Positions 16,925 through 24,921 of a DNA stretch of 64,000 nt are shown piece after piece (position 1 is the first letter of the stretch; every line of letters starts with the position of its first letter). The notes under the pieces are model-generated. The model saw only the letters and a program-made list of their open reading frames with translations. It did not search any database and had not been told where the DNA came from. A program made the position numbers and the translations under genes. Source of the stretch: Microbacteriaceae bacterium VKM Ac-2854 (GTDB taxonomy: Bacteria > Actinomycetota > Actinomycetes > Actinomycetales > Microbacteriaceae); assembly GCA_013205085.1 (NCBI GenBank), contig JABMLH010000002.1:251425-315424 (forward strand), given 5' to 3'.

Positions 16925-17689
16925 GTGAGCCTTCAAGCGGACTCGGGGCCGGCGGAGCGCAGCGAGCAGGACCGTATCGCCGTCGCGCGCGGCACCCTCT
17001 CCCGGCTGGCCGGCAGTTACTCCGAGCGGGCGGTGCGTCCGATCGCCGACGCCGTCAGCCTCGCCATCGCGAGCTTCGAGACCGGCGACGACGGTCGAGC
17101 GGATGCGCTGTTGGAGACGGTCGACGCCTACGCCGCGTCGCTCGGGGCGGCGGAGGCGCAGTTGAGCAACCTCGAGCGCTCGGTGCGCGCCGACCTCGCC
17201 TCGGCGGCCACGCTGATCAACGTCCGCACCGACGCGCACCTCTCCTCCGCGTTCGACGTGATGACGGCGACGGCCGCGGCGAGCGCCGCCCTGTTCGACG
17301 TCGATTCGGCGCGCCGAGCCGGCAGCCTGCACGATCCCGTCGAGCTGCTGCTCCTGCTGGGGGCCGCGGACGCGGAGATCGACGCGGCGGTCACGGGCTA
17401 CCGCACCGCCTCCGAGCAGGCGCGTCGCCAGCTGGCCGCGATCGAGTCCGCCCTGCTGTGCGCGCGAATCCGCTGCGAGGCCGTCGCCATCCTGCACGAG
17501 GCGCACCCCGGCCGGGTGTCGGAGGCGGCCTGCCACCTGCGTGACGGCGCCCTCGAACTGCTGGCGGCGGCCGAGGCCGGCCTGGCCGGCGATCCCGCGG
17601 GCGCCTCGCTCGCGTCTCGCACGGCCGCGGAACACGCCTCCGACTCCCTCGACGCCGCGCTGGCGGACCTCGGGCGACCGCCGCTCTGA
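16925..17689 (+). CDS. Hypothetical alanine-rich helical protein
   Basis: 254 residues, GTG start. The sequence is rich in Ala, Asp, Arg and Leu with long runs predicted to be helical, and includes regularly spaced hydrophobic residues suggestive of coiled coil or a helical bundle (about 40-110 and 150-250). No membrane segment, signal peptide or catalytic motif is recognised. It stands alone, divergent from the GntR-controlled gene and 122 bp before an arginase-like gene. Codon use resembles its neighbours, so it is probably real. Function unknown. Confidence 0.6.
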   Translation: MSLQADSGPAERSEQDRIAVARGTLSRLAGSYSERAVRPIADAVSLAIASFETGDDGRADALLETVDAYAASLGAAEAQLSNLERSVRADLASAATLINVRTDAHLSSAFDVMTATAAASAALFDVDSARRAGSLHDPVELLLLLGAADAEIDAAVTGYRTASEQARRQLAAIESALLCARIRCEAVAILHEAHPGRVSEAACHLRDGALELLAAAEAGLAGDPAGASLASRTAAEHASDSLDAALADLGRPPL

Positions 17690-17811
17690 GCGGTACCGAC
17701 ACGAAATGACGCTGAAGACCCGATAACCCACCGGTTCGACCCCGTCGCGCCCGGATCGTCGTCATTCGCTGCGGGCACCCGCCCGGCTCGGCGGGGGTGC
17801 CATAGTGAAGC

Positions 17812-18645
17812 ATGGCGTCGTTCCTGGTTGTTCCGCAGTGGCAAGGCTCCGCATCCGCACGCGCGATGCGGCTCGTGGACGGGGCGGAGGCGATCTGCGG
17901 CGACCTGCCCGCCTCGGCGACGACCCGCGTGGAGGTGCCGGCCGAGGCGGGTGAGAGCCAGGACACCGGCATCCGCCGCTTCGCCTCCCTCGTGGTCGTG
18001 GCGGAGCGGATGCGCGACGCGCTCGCCAGCATGCGCGGCGCGGTGATCACGATCGGCGGCGACTGCGGCGTCGAGTTCGCCGCGATCGGCCACGCGGCCT
18101 CCCGCGCGAGCGGACCCGTCGCCGTGGTCTGGTTCGACGCGCATCCGGATGCGCACTCCCCCGCGACATCGACCTCCGGCGCCTTCACCGGGATGGTGCT
18201 GCGCGCCGTGACCGGCGACGGCGTCGGCGCGCTCGCCGCGGTGCCGAGCGAGGCCGTTGCGTTCTCGCAGGTGGTCATCGCGGGCTCGCGCCTGCCCGAT
18301 CCCGGCGAGGAGGAGGCCGTCGTGGCGGCCGGCGCGCGCATCCTGCCGCCGCACGAACTCACGGCGGAGGCGCTGGTCGAGGCCGTCGCCGCCACGGGAG
18401 CCGAGAGCGTCTACATCCACGTCGACCTCGACGTTCTGGAACCGGCCGACCTCGCCGGACTGTTCGACCCGGTGCCCTTCGGCGTGCCCGCCGGCCACCT
18501 CGTCGCGTGCATCGACGCGCTCCGCGCCCGGTTCCCGCTCGCGGGGGCCGGTGTCACCGAGTTCGCGCCGTCGACGCCGGCCGCCGCGAGCGACGACCTG
18601 CCGACGATCCTGCGCATCCTCGGCGCGCTGTCCCGCGGCGCCTGA
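17812..18645 (+). CDS. Arginase/ureohydrolase family protein
   Basis: 277 residues. Manganese-ligand motifs of the family: WFDAHPDAH (DAHxD) and HVDLDVLEP (DxD). The third canonical motif GGDH is replaced by IGGDCG, so a Cys stands where arginase has a metal-binding His. This could signal altered metal binding or a divergent substrate. Likely cytoplasmic hydrolysis of a guanidino or amidino compound; arginase, agmatinase and formimidoylglutamase cannot be separated. The ATG is 3 nt after the CATAGTGAAG context. It is followed by a crotonase and may be independent. Confidence 0.8.
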   Translation: MASFLVVPQWQGSASARAMRLVDGAEAICGDLPASATTRVEVPAEAGESQDTGIRRFASLVVVAERMRDALASMRGAVITIGGDCGVEFAAIGHAASRASGPVAVVWFDAHPDAHSPATSTSGAFTGMVLRAVTGDGVGALAAVPSEAVAFSQVVIAGSRLPDPGEEEAVVAAGARILPPHELTAEALVEAVAATGAESVYIHVDLDVLEPADLAGLFDPVPFGVPAGHLVACIDALRARFPLAGAGVTEFAPSTPAAASDDLPTILRILGALSRGA

Positions 18646-18772
18646 CGGCGAGCCGTCCCGACGGCGCACCCTCCCGAACACGGGCGGTCTGAGCGCAAGC
18701 CCACCGAACGCGGACTCGGCACAGGGCATGATGGAGGGGGCACAGGCGCCCATCCACGCGGCGGAGGTTGGA

Positions 18773-19552
18773 ATGGCACGGATCCGGATCGAACGCGACG
18801 GCTTCGTGCTGCGGATCGGGCTGGACCGACCCGAGAAGCGCAATGCCGCCGACTTCGCGATGCTGCAGGAGCTGAGCCTCGCCTACGGCCTGCTCGATCG
18901 TGACCCCGAACTCCGAGTCGGCCTGGTGCACGCGATCGGCGAGCACTTCACCGCCGGGCTCGACCTCGCCGACATCGGCCCGCGGATCGGCCCGGACGGC
19001 ATCGACCTGGTGCCCGCGGAGGGCCTGGACCCGTGGGGTGTGCAGACCCGCCCGGTGCGCAAGCCCGTGGTGATCGCGGTGCAGGGCACCTGCCTCACCC
19101 TCGGCATCGAGCTCGCCCTCGCCAGCGACGTCGTGGTCGCCGAGGAATCCACGCGCTTCGGTCAGCTCGAGGTGGGCCGCGGCATCCTACCGTTCGGCGG
19201 CGCGACGCTGCGCTTCCCGCGCGCCGCCGGCTGGGGCGACGCGATGCGGTGGATCCTCACCGGCGACCTCTTCGACGCGCGCGAGGCGCACCGCATCGGC
19301 CTGGTGCAGGAGGTGGTGCCCGACGGCACCGCCCTCGAGCGCGCCGCAGCGATCGCCCAGCGCATCGCCGCGCAGGCTCCCCTCGCCGTGCAGGCCAGCC
19401 TCGCCAGCGCCCGCCTCGCCGTCGCGAGCGGCGACGCCGCAGCAGCCGCCGAACTCCAGCCCGCCCTCGTCGCTCTGATCGCGAGTGAGGATGCGGGCAT
19501 CGGGATGCAGGCCTTCCTGACCCGGACACCGGCCGAATTCGTGGGGCGCTGA
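18773..19552 (+). CDS. Enoyl-CoA hydratase/isomerase (crotonase) family protein
   Basis: 259 residues. Crotonase features: LDRPEKRNAAD, an oxyanion-hole region HFTAGLDLADI, the second oxyanion segment GTCLTLGIELALASD, and LEVGRGILPFGG carrying a glutamate at the position of one catalytic acid. The first catalytic glutamate position is less clear, so hydratase versus other crotonase activity is not assigned. ATG 18773 is chosen for its GGAGG site; an upstream in-frame ATG at 18728 lacks one. The gene ends 2 bp before the RraB-like gene. Confidence 0.8.
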   Translation: MARIRIERDGFVLRIGLDRPEKRNAADFAMLQELSLAYGLLDRDPELRVGLVHAIGEHFTAGLDLADIGPRIGPDGIDLVPAEGLDPWGVQTRPVRKPVVIAVQGTCLTLGIELALASDVVVAEESTRFGQLEVGRGILPFGGATLRFPRAAGWGDAMRWILTGDLFDAREAHRIGLVQEVVPDGTALERAAAIAQRIAAQAPLAVQASLASARLAVASGDAAAAAELQPALVALIASEDAGIGMQAFLTRTPAEFVGR

Positions 19553-19554
19553 AC

Positions 19555-19908
19555 ATGACCGACACCGACACCCGACGTCGCGACCTCGACTGGCACCTGC
19601 AGCACGCCGCCGAGCAGCGCGACCGGCGACTGCGCAACGGCGACCAGATCGACGAGCCGCGCCCGATCGATCATTTCGCCGTGTTCGCGCGGCGCAGCGC
19701 CGCGAAGAAGGCCGCCCGCGAGCTCGTCGCCAAGGGGTACGAGATCCGGATCGAGCGGCTGAGGTTCCGGCACGTGCTCACCGCGAGCCACCGCTCGACC
19801 GTCGACGAGCAGACCACCACCGCCTTCCTCACCCTGGTCGTCGAGGCCGTCGAGCGCGCCGGCGGCGACTACGACGGCTGGCGCGCCCGCATCATCCCGG
19901 CTCACTGA
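19555..19908 (+). CDS. RraB-like regulator of ribonuclease E family
   Basis: 117 residues. The motif pair DHFAVFAR (about 39-46) and AGGDYDGWRA near the C-terminus is characteristic of the RraB family (PF06877). In E. coli, RraB binds RNase E and modulates its cleavage of some mRNAs. In this actinobacterium the partner would be an RNase E/G homologue outside the window; that link is inference. It starts 2 bp after the crotonase stop, so the two are probably co-transcribed. Confidence 0.75.
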   Translation: MTDTDTRRRDLDWHLQHAAEQRDRRLRNGDQIDEPRPIDHFAVFARRSAAKKAARELVAKGYEIRIERLRFRHVLTASHRSTVDEQTTTAFLTLVVEAVERAGGDYDGWRARIIPAH

Positions 19909-19940
19909 GTCCTTCGAATCCGCACCCTGAACGGAGCACC

Positions 19941-21398
19941 ATGACCACCACCCCTGCCCGCGAATTCGACGTCATCGTGATCGGAGCCGGCCCCGTCGGC
20001 GAGAACGTCGCCGATCGCGTCGTCCAGGGCGGCCTCACCGCGGTGATCGTGGAGTGGGAGCTCGTCGGCGGCGAGTGCTCCTACTGGGCGTGCATGCCGT
20101 CGAAGGCGCTGCTGCGCGCCCCGATGGCCGTCCGCGCCGCGCAGGCGCTGCCGGGTGCGGCCGAGGCGGTCACCGGATCCGTCGACGCACAGGCACTGTT
20201 CCGCTACCGCAACGGCGTCACCAGCCAGTGGCAGGACGACGGCCAGCTGGACTGGCTCGACAGCGCCGGCATCGAGTTGGTCCGCGGTCACGGCCGCATC
20301 ACCGCGCCGCGCGAGGTCACGGTGACGGATGCGGACGGCTCGGTCACCCTGCTCAGCGCGCGTCGCGCGGTTGTCGTCGCGACCGGCACGACCGCGACCA
20401 TCCCGGACATCACCGGGATGGACGAGGCCGAACCCTGGACCAGCCGCGACGCCACCAGCGCGCAGCGGGTGCCGCGCAGCATGATCATCATCGGCGGCGG
20501 TGTGGTCGCCTGCGAGATGGCCACTGTCTACGCCTCGCTCGGCAGCGAGGTCACCCTGCTCTCGCGCAGCGCGCTGCTGAAGGGTCTGGAACCGTTCGTG
20601 GGCGAGATGGTGCAGGAGTCGCTCGAGAAGCTGGGCGTGAAGGTGCACACCGATGCCCGACCGATCTGGGTGCAGCGAGAAGAGACCGAAGAGGTCTCCG
20701 TCACCCTGAGCGATGAGACCACGATCGAGGCGATGGAACTGCTGGTCGCGACCGGCCGCTCGCCGCACACGAAGGATCTGGGCCTGGACGCGATCGGCCT
20801 GGAGCCCGGCGCCTGGCTCGACGTCGACGACACCATGCGGGTCGTGGATGCCGGCGGTCACCTCTTCGACGACGGTTGGCTCTATGCCGTCGGCGACGTT
20901 AACCACCGTGTGCTGCTGACGCACCAGGGCAAGTACCAGGCGCGGGCCGCCGGCGACGTGATCGTCGCGCGGGCGAAGGGCGAGCCGGTGCAGGATGCGC
21001 CGTGGGGCGCTCACGTGGCGACCGCCGACCACGAGAGCGTGCCGCAGGTGGTCTTCACGGATCCGGAGGTCGCCGCCGCCGGGCTCACCGCCGCCGCCGC
21101 GGAGAAGGCGGGTTACCGCATCCGCGTCGTCGACTACGACATCGGCCACGTCGCCGGCGCGACCCTGGTGGCGCAGGGTTACACCGGCAAGGCGCGGATG
21201 GTCGTGGACGAGGACCGCCAGGTGGTGCTCGGCGTCACCTTCGTCGGCGCCGAGGTGGGCGAGTTGATCCACTCCGCCACCGTCGCGATCACGGGGCAGG
21301 TGCCGCTGTCGCGGCTCTGGCACGCGGTGCCCTCGTATCCGACGATCAGCGAAGTCTGGCTGCGGCTGCTGGAGACCTACGGCCGGCAGAGCGCGTGA
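19941..21398 (+). CDS. Pyridine nucleotide-disulfide oxidoreductase (Lpd/Mer-like)
   Basis: 485 residues. FAD-binding IGAGPVGENVA at the N-terminus, a redox disulfide pair Cys46/Cys51 (GGECSYWACMPSK), NAD(P)-binding IIGGGVVACEM, and a C-terminal dimerisation domain with the HAVPSYPTISE segment that supplies the active-site His-Glu. The family includes dihydrolipoamide dehydrogenase, mercuric reductase and soluble transhydrogenase; SYWA in the disulfide loop is typical of an actinobacterial subgroup of uncertain substrate. The start codon has an ACGGAG site. Its stop overlaps the next start (GTGA). Confidence 0.85.
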   Translation: MTTTPAREFDVIVIGAGPVGENVADRVVQGGLTAVIVEWELVGGECSYWACMPSKALLRAPMAVRAAQALPGAAEAVTGSVDAQALFRYRNGVTSQWQDDGQLDWLDSAGIELVRGHGRITAPREVTVTDADGSVTLLSARRAVVVATGTTATIPDITGMDEAEPWTSRDATSAQRVPRSMIIIGGGVVACEMATVYASLGSEVTLLSRSALLKGLEPFVGEMVQESLEKLGVKVHTDARPIWVQREETEEVSVTLSDETTIEAMELLVATGRSPHTKDLGLDAIGLEPGAWLDVDDTMRVVDAGGHLFDDGWLYAVGDVNHRVLLTHQGKYQARAAGDVIVARAKGEPVQDAPWGAHVATADHESVPQVVFTDPEVAAAGLTAAAAEKAGYRIRVVDYDIGHVAGATLVAQGYTGKARMVVDEDRQVVLGVTFVGAEVGELIHSATVAITGQVPLSRLWHAVPSYPTISEVWLRLLETYGRQSA

Positions 21399-21772
21399 GC
21401 CTCGTCTCGAGAGTGCTGCTCGACCCGGCGATCACCCGGCCGGGTTACCTCTTCGCCACCGCCGTCGGCCTGGCGTGGGGCGGCGTGCTCAGCACGGGTC
21501 GCGTCGAGCGCCGCGAGGGCCTGTTCGTGTTCACCGGCATGCCGGCGTGGGCGTTCGGCCGCGGCGGCTCCTGCGTCGGCGCCTGCTACCTGACGGAGGA
21601 CAACGTGAGCGACCGCATCCTGGAGCACGAGGCCGTGCACAAGCAGCAGTGGATCCGGTACGGGATGTGGTTCCCCTTCCTGTATTTCCTGGCCGGACGG
21701 GATCCGCTGCGCAACCGCTTCGAGATCGAGGCCGGACTAGAGAAGGGCGGATACCTCCGTGGCCGTCGCTGA
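21395..21772 (+). CDS. Small HExxH-containing protein, putative zincin
   Basis: 125 residues. An HEAVH motif at 78-82 (H78, E79, H82) fits the HExxH zinc-metallopeptidase signature, and glutamates in FEIEAGLEKGGY (about 109-120) could give a third ligand. Cys60 and Cys64 and the WAFGRGGSC stretch precede it. Homologues in related actinobacteria are often labelled Fe-S oxidoreductase, but no cluster-binding pattern is visible. A hydrophobic stretch at 91-100 might associate with the membrane. The GTG start overlaps the flavoprotein stop, and its own end overlaps the next SDR gene by 14 bp, so the three form one operon. Confidence 0.6.
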   Translation: MSLVSRVLLDPAITRPGYLFATAVGLAWGGVLSTGRVERREGLFVFTGMPAWAFGRGGSCVGACYLTEDNVSDRILEHEAVHKQQWIRYGMWFPFLYFLAGRDPLRNRFEIEAGLEKGGYLRGRR

Positions 21773-22637
21773 GCCGGGTCCCGCCGCGATGGCGGGGCGT
21801 ACGGTCGTGCTGACCGGCGCCAGTTCGGGTATCGGACGGATCGCGGCCCGGGCACTGGCGGAGGCGGGAGCCACGGTCGCGGTCGTCGGCCGCGACCCGG
21901 AGCGCACCCGCGCCGTCGCCGACGCGGTGGGTGGACGAGCTCACCTCGCGGACTTCGACCGCCTCGACGACGTCCGCCGGCTCGCCGACGAGCTGCTGGA
22001 GGCGTATCCCGACATCGACGTGCTCGCCAACAACGCGGGCGGCCTGGTCGCACGCCGCGCCCTCACAACGGACGGCTTCGAGCGCACGATCCAGAGCAAC
22101 CACCTCGCCCCGTTCCTCTTGACCCGGCTGCTGCTCCCCCGCCTGATCGAGACCGCATCGCGGCACGGCGGCGCCCGGGTGATCTCCACCGCCAGCGTCG
22201 CCAACCGCTTCGGTCGGCTCCGCCTCGACGACCTCGACTGGGCCAAGCGGCCGTGGCTGGGCGGCTGGCCGGCGTACGGCACCTCGAAACTCGCGACGAT
22301 CCTGTTCATCCGCGAGCTGGCCGAGCGGCTGCTGCCGACCGGAGTGGATGCGTTCTCGTTCCACCCGGGCTTCGTCGCGACCAACTTCGGCGCGGAGTCG
22401 CGCGCGATGAAGGTGATGGCCACGCTGACCGGCGGCAGCTACGGCATCACCGCGGAGGCCGGCGCCGTGCCGTTGATCACACTGGCGTCGGAGCCGACCG
22501 TGGCCGCCGAGACCGGCGCCTACTTCGATGGCCTGAAGCCCGACGGCGCCACCACGCGCCAGGCCCGCGACGCCCAACTCGGCCGCGAGCTGTGGGCCGC
22601 CACCGCGGCGCGGGTCGGCCTGCCCGACGCCCTCTGA
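21759..22637 (+). CDS. Short-chain dehydrogenase/reductase
   Basis: 292 residues. Rossmann motif TGASSGIG (about 20-27), NNAGG, and catalytic YGTSK (Tyr and Lys) with a preceding Ser in STASVAN. The pattern resembles retinol-dehydrogenase-like NADP(H) SDRs. GTG 21759 overlaps the upstream gene by 14 bp. It is the third gene of a putative operon with the disulfide flavoprotein and the HExxH protein. Substrate unknown. Confidence 0.85.
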   Translation: MAVAEPGPAAMAGRTVVLTGASSGIGRIAARALAEAGATVAVVGRDPERTRAVADAVGGRAHLADFDRLDDVRRLADELLEAYPDIDVLANNAGGLVARRALTTDGFERTIQSNHLAPFLLTRLLLPRLIETASRHGGARVISTASVANRFGRLRLDDLDWAKRPWLGGWPAYGTSKLATILFIRELAERLLPTGVDAFSFHPGFVATNFGAESRAMKVMATLTGGSYGITAEAGAVPLITLASEPTVAAETGAYFDGLKPDGATTRQARDAQLGRELWAATAARVGLPDAL

Positions 22638-22765
22638 CCTCACCAATAGCGAACGGGGTTCCACCAGTACCGGGATGAGCGGCCACTGGCACCCGCCCGT
22701 CGCGCGCGATGGAATCGACACGGAGCGATGACCGCTCCCCCTCCTGAGTAGAACGAAGGATCAGC

Positions 22766-23602
22766 ATGACCACCTGGCTCATCACCGGATGCTCCACCGG
22801 ACTCGGTCGCGCCCTCGCGACCGCCGTGCTCGAACACGGCGACAACGTCGTCGTCACCGCCCGCGACGTCGCCGCGGTGCAGGACATCGCCGATGCGCAC
22901 CCCGACACCGCGCTCGCCGTCGCCCTCGACGTCACCGACGCCGCCCAGGTCGCCGCGGCGGTCGAGGCCGCGCAGTCCCGCTTCCGCGGCATCGACGTGC
23001 TCGTCAACAACGCCGGCTACGGCTACCGCGCCGCCGTCGAAGAGGGCGAGGATGCGGCGGTCCAGCAGCTCTTCGACACCCACGTCTTCGGCACGGTGCG
23101 CACCATCAAGGCCGTGCTGCCCGGTATGCGCGAGCGCCGTAGCGGCACGATCGTGAACCTCTCCTCCATCGGCGCCCGCATCTCGCCGGAGGGATCGGGC
23201 TACTACTCCGCCGTGAAGGCCGCGATCGAGGCGCTGACCGCCTCGCTGCGCAAGGAGGTGGCACCCCTGGGCATCCGCGCGTTCTCGGTGGAGCCCGGCG
23301 GATTCCGCACCGACTTCGCCGGCCGCTCGCTCACGCAGGCCACCGTGGCGATTGCGGACTACGCCGACACCGCCGGCAAGCGCCGCAAGGAGAACGACAC
23401 CGTGCACGGCACGCAGAAGGGTGACCCGGCGCGCGCGGCCGCCGCGCTCATCCGCGTCGTCGAGTCCGACTCGAGCCCGGCCGTCCTGCTGCTCGGCAAC
23501 GACTCGTCCGACGCGTTCCGCGCCGCCCTCGACGCGTTGCGCAGCGACGTGGATGCCTGGGAGTCGCTCAGCCGCAGCACCGACTTCCCCGACGGACAGT
23601 AG
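22766..23602 (+). CDS. Short-chain dehydrogenase/reductase
   Basis: 278 residues. TGCSTGLG at the N-terminus replaces the usual TGASSGIG, followed by NNAGYGY, a catalytic Ser in NLSSIGA and YSAVKAA (Tyr/Lys). The pattern matches the oxidoreductase/SDR group of 17-beta-HSD-like proteins; the substrate cannot be assigned. ATG 22766 has a GAAGGA site. It is separated from the preceding SDR by 128 bp with no evident terminator, so it may have its own promoter. A 17-bp duplication covers its stop codon, and a terminator follows. Confidence 0.85.
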   Translation: MTTWLITGCSTGLGRALATAVLEHGDNVVVTARDVAAVQDIADAHPDTALAVALDVTDAAQVAAAVEAAQSRFRGIDVLVNNAGYGYRAAVEEGEDAAVQQLFDTHVFGTVRTIKAVLPGMRERRSGTIVNLSSIGARISPEGSGYYSAVKAAIEALTASLRKEVAPLGIRAFSVEPGGFRTDFAGRSLTQATVAIADYADTAGKRRKENDTVHGTQKGDPARAAAALIRVVESDSSPAVLLLGNDSSDAFRAALDALRSDVDAWESLSRSTDFPDGQ

Positions 23603-23631
23603 CGGGCGCCGAACAGTAGCGGGCGCCGAAC
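23598..23631. repeat. 17-bp perfect tandem duplication over stop codon
   Basis: AGTAGCGGGCGCCGAAC occurs at 23598-23614 and again at 23615-23631. The first copy carries the TAG stop of the SDR gene. Probably a recent slippage event; no function is seen. Confidence 0.8.
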
Positions 23632-23645
23632 CGCTGGAAGACGCC

Positions 23646-23679
23646 GAACGCCGGTCCTCCGTCAGGAGAACCGGCGTTC
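23646..23679. terminator. Convergent-gene terminator
   Basis: GAACGCCGGT (23646-23655) pairs with ACCGGCGTTC (23670-23679), extended inward by CTCC/GGAG with one mismatch, loop GTCA. It serves the SDR gene and the siderophore-binding protein gene, which converge here. Confidence 0.8.
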
Positions 23680-23692
23680 AGAGTTTCGTGGC

Positions 23693-24715
23693 TTAGGAGG
23701 CGACCTTCGCGGCCGCGTCGGCCAGCTGCGGCACCAGGTCCTTCAGCACGACCTGGATGCTGAGCACGCTCGCGGCGCTGTAGGCGCCGGAGAGCTCGTC
23801 GTCGGCGTCCAACACGATCGCACGGCCGTCCTGCATGACCTTCAGCGACGCCAGCAGCGGGTCGGCCTCGATCTCGGCGGCGGTGAATCCGATCGGCAGC
23901 ACCACGGCGACGTCGGCGTCGAAGGCGCTGACGTTCTCGGCCGACACGGCGGCGTAGAAGCCGCTCGCCTCGAGCGCCTCGACCGGCGGGTTCTGCACGA
24001 AGCCGAGGTCGGAGAGGATGTCGAAGCGTCCGTCGCCCGCGAGGTAGGCGCCGTACGCGTCACCGAACTTGGTCGCGGCGACCGCGGTCAATCCGGCGAA
24101 CTCGGGGTGCTCGTCCGCCGCGGCCTGGATATCGGCCTTGGTGCTCTCCACCAGAGCCGCAGCCTCGTCCGACTTGCCCAGGGCGTCGCCGACCTGCTGC
24201 AGCTGCACGTCCCACGAGGTGGCGAAGGCGCCGGTGTCGGCGGGGGCGTAGATCGTGGGGGCGATCTCGTTGAGGCGGTCGAACTCCTCCTCGTCGTTGC
24301 TGGAGCGCGTGTTCAGGATCAGGTCGGGGCTGAGCGCCTGGATCTCCTCGTAGTTGAGGCCGGAGTCGGCGCGCGCGATCAGCGTCGGAGTCACATCGCC
24401 GAACTCGTCCGTCGCCCAGGAGCCGACGCCCTTGTTGTCCTCGCCGAAGCCCTGCCAGTCCTCGACCGCGATGGGCGCGACGCCCAGAGCGAGCGCCATC
24501 TCGGCGTCGGACCAGCCGAGCGCGACGACCTTGACGTCGTCGGAGGCCGCGGGCACCTCGATGTCGCCGAACATGGTGGCGACCGTCGAGCCGGTGGCGG
24601 CGGCATCCGACGAGGTGTCGGAGGCGCCGGAGGAGCAGGCGCTCAGCGCCAGAGCAGAGGCCGCGAGCAGGGCCGTCGCGCCGAGCAGGCGCGGCGAAAG
24701 GATACGGGGACGCAT
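23693..24715 (-). CDS. Iron-siderophore ABC transporter substrate-binding lipoprotein
   Basis: 340 residues. Signal peptide with lipobox LSAC (Cys near residue 25) and a Ser/Ala-rich linker. The mature part has the FepB/FhuD-like pattern: VVALGWSDAEMALALGV near the N-terminus, LSPDLIL for the second domain, and a C-terminal dimer-type helix. It would deliver ferri-siderophore to the permease/ATPase genes at 26339-29252, from which it is separated by a DUF222-HNH gene on the other strand. An iron box lies 56 bp upstream of the ATG at 24715, so DtxR/IdeR repression is likely. Confidence 0.88.
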   Translation of the reverse strand: MRPRILSPRLLGATALLAASALALSACSSGASDTSSDAAATGSTVATMFGDIEVPAASDDVKVVALGWSDAEMALALGVAPIAVEDWQGFGEDNKGVGSWATDEFGDVTPTLIARADSGLNYEEIQALSPDLILNTRSSNDEEEFDRLNEIAPTIYAPADTGAFATSWDVQLQQVGDALGKSDEAAALVESTKADIQAAADEHPEFAGLTAVAATKFGDAYGAYLAGDGRFDILSDLGFVQNPPVEALEASGFYAAVSAENVSAFDADVAVVLPIGFTAAEIEADPLLASLKVMQDGRAIVLDADDELSGAYSAASVLSIQVVLKDLVPQLADAAAKVAS

Positions 24716-24770
24716 TGGGAGTCTCTCGTTCGAGGGTGGGTGCGACGTTCGGGGCGGTAACGTCTCGTTC

Positions 24771-24789
24771 TTAGGTGAGGCTACCCTAG
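24771..24789. promoter_or_regulatory. DtxR/IdeR iron box
   Basis: TTAGGTGAGGCTACCCTAG matches the palindromic 19-bp iron box (TTAGGTTAGGCTAACCTAA) at 16 positions. It lies 56-74 bp upstream of the siderophore-binding protein start. Confidence 0.85.
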
Positions 24790-24921
24790 GTGTATTACGA
24801 CCCGATAACGACTCGGCTCTTGTGGCGCGTCCGCTTCTCAACAGGGTGGATTCGGGGGCGAGTTTTCCCGGTCGGCGGTTACGGTGCGTTCAGTGTCGGT
24901 GGTGCATGCTGGAATACTCGT

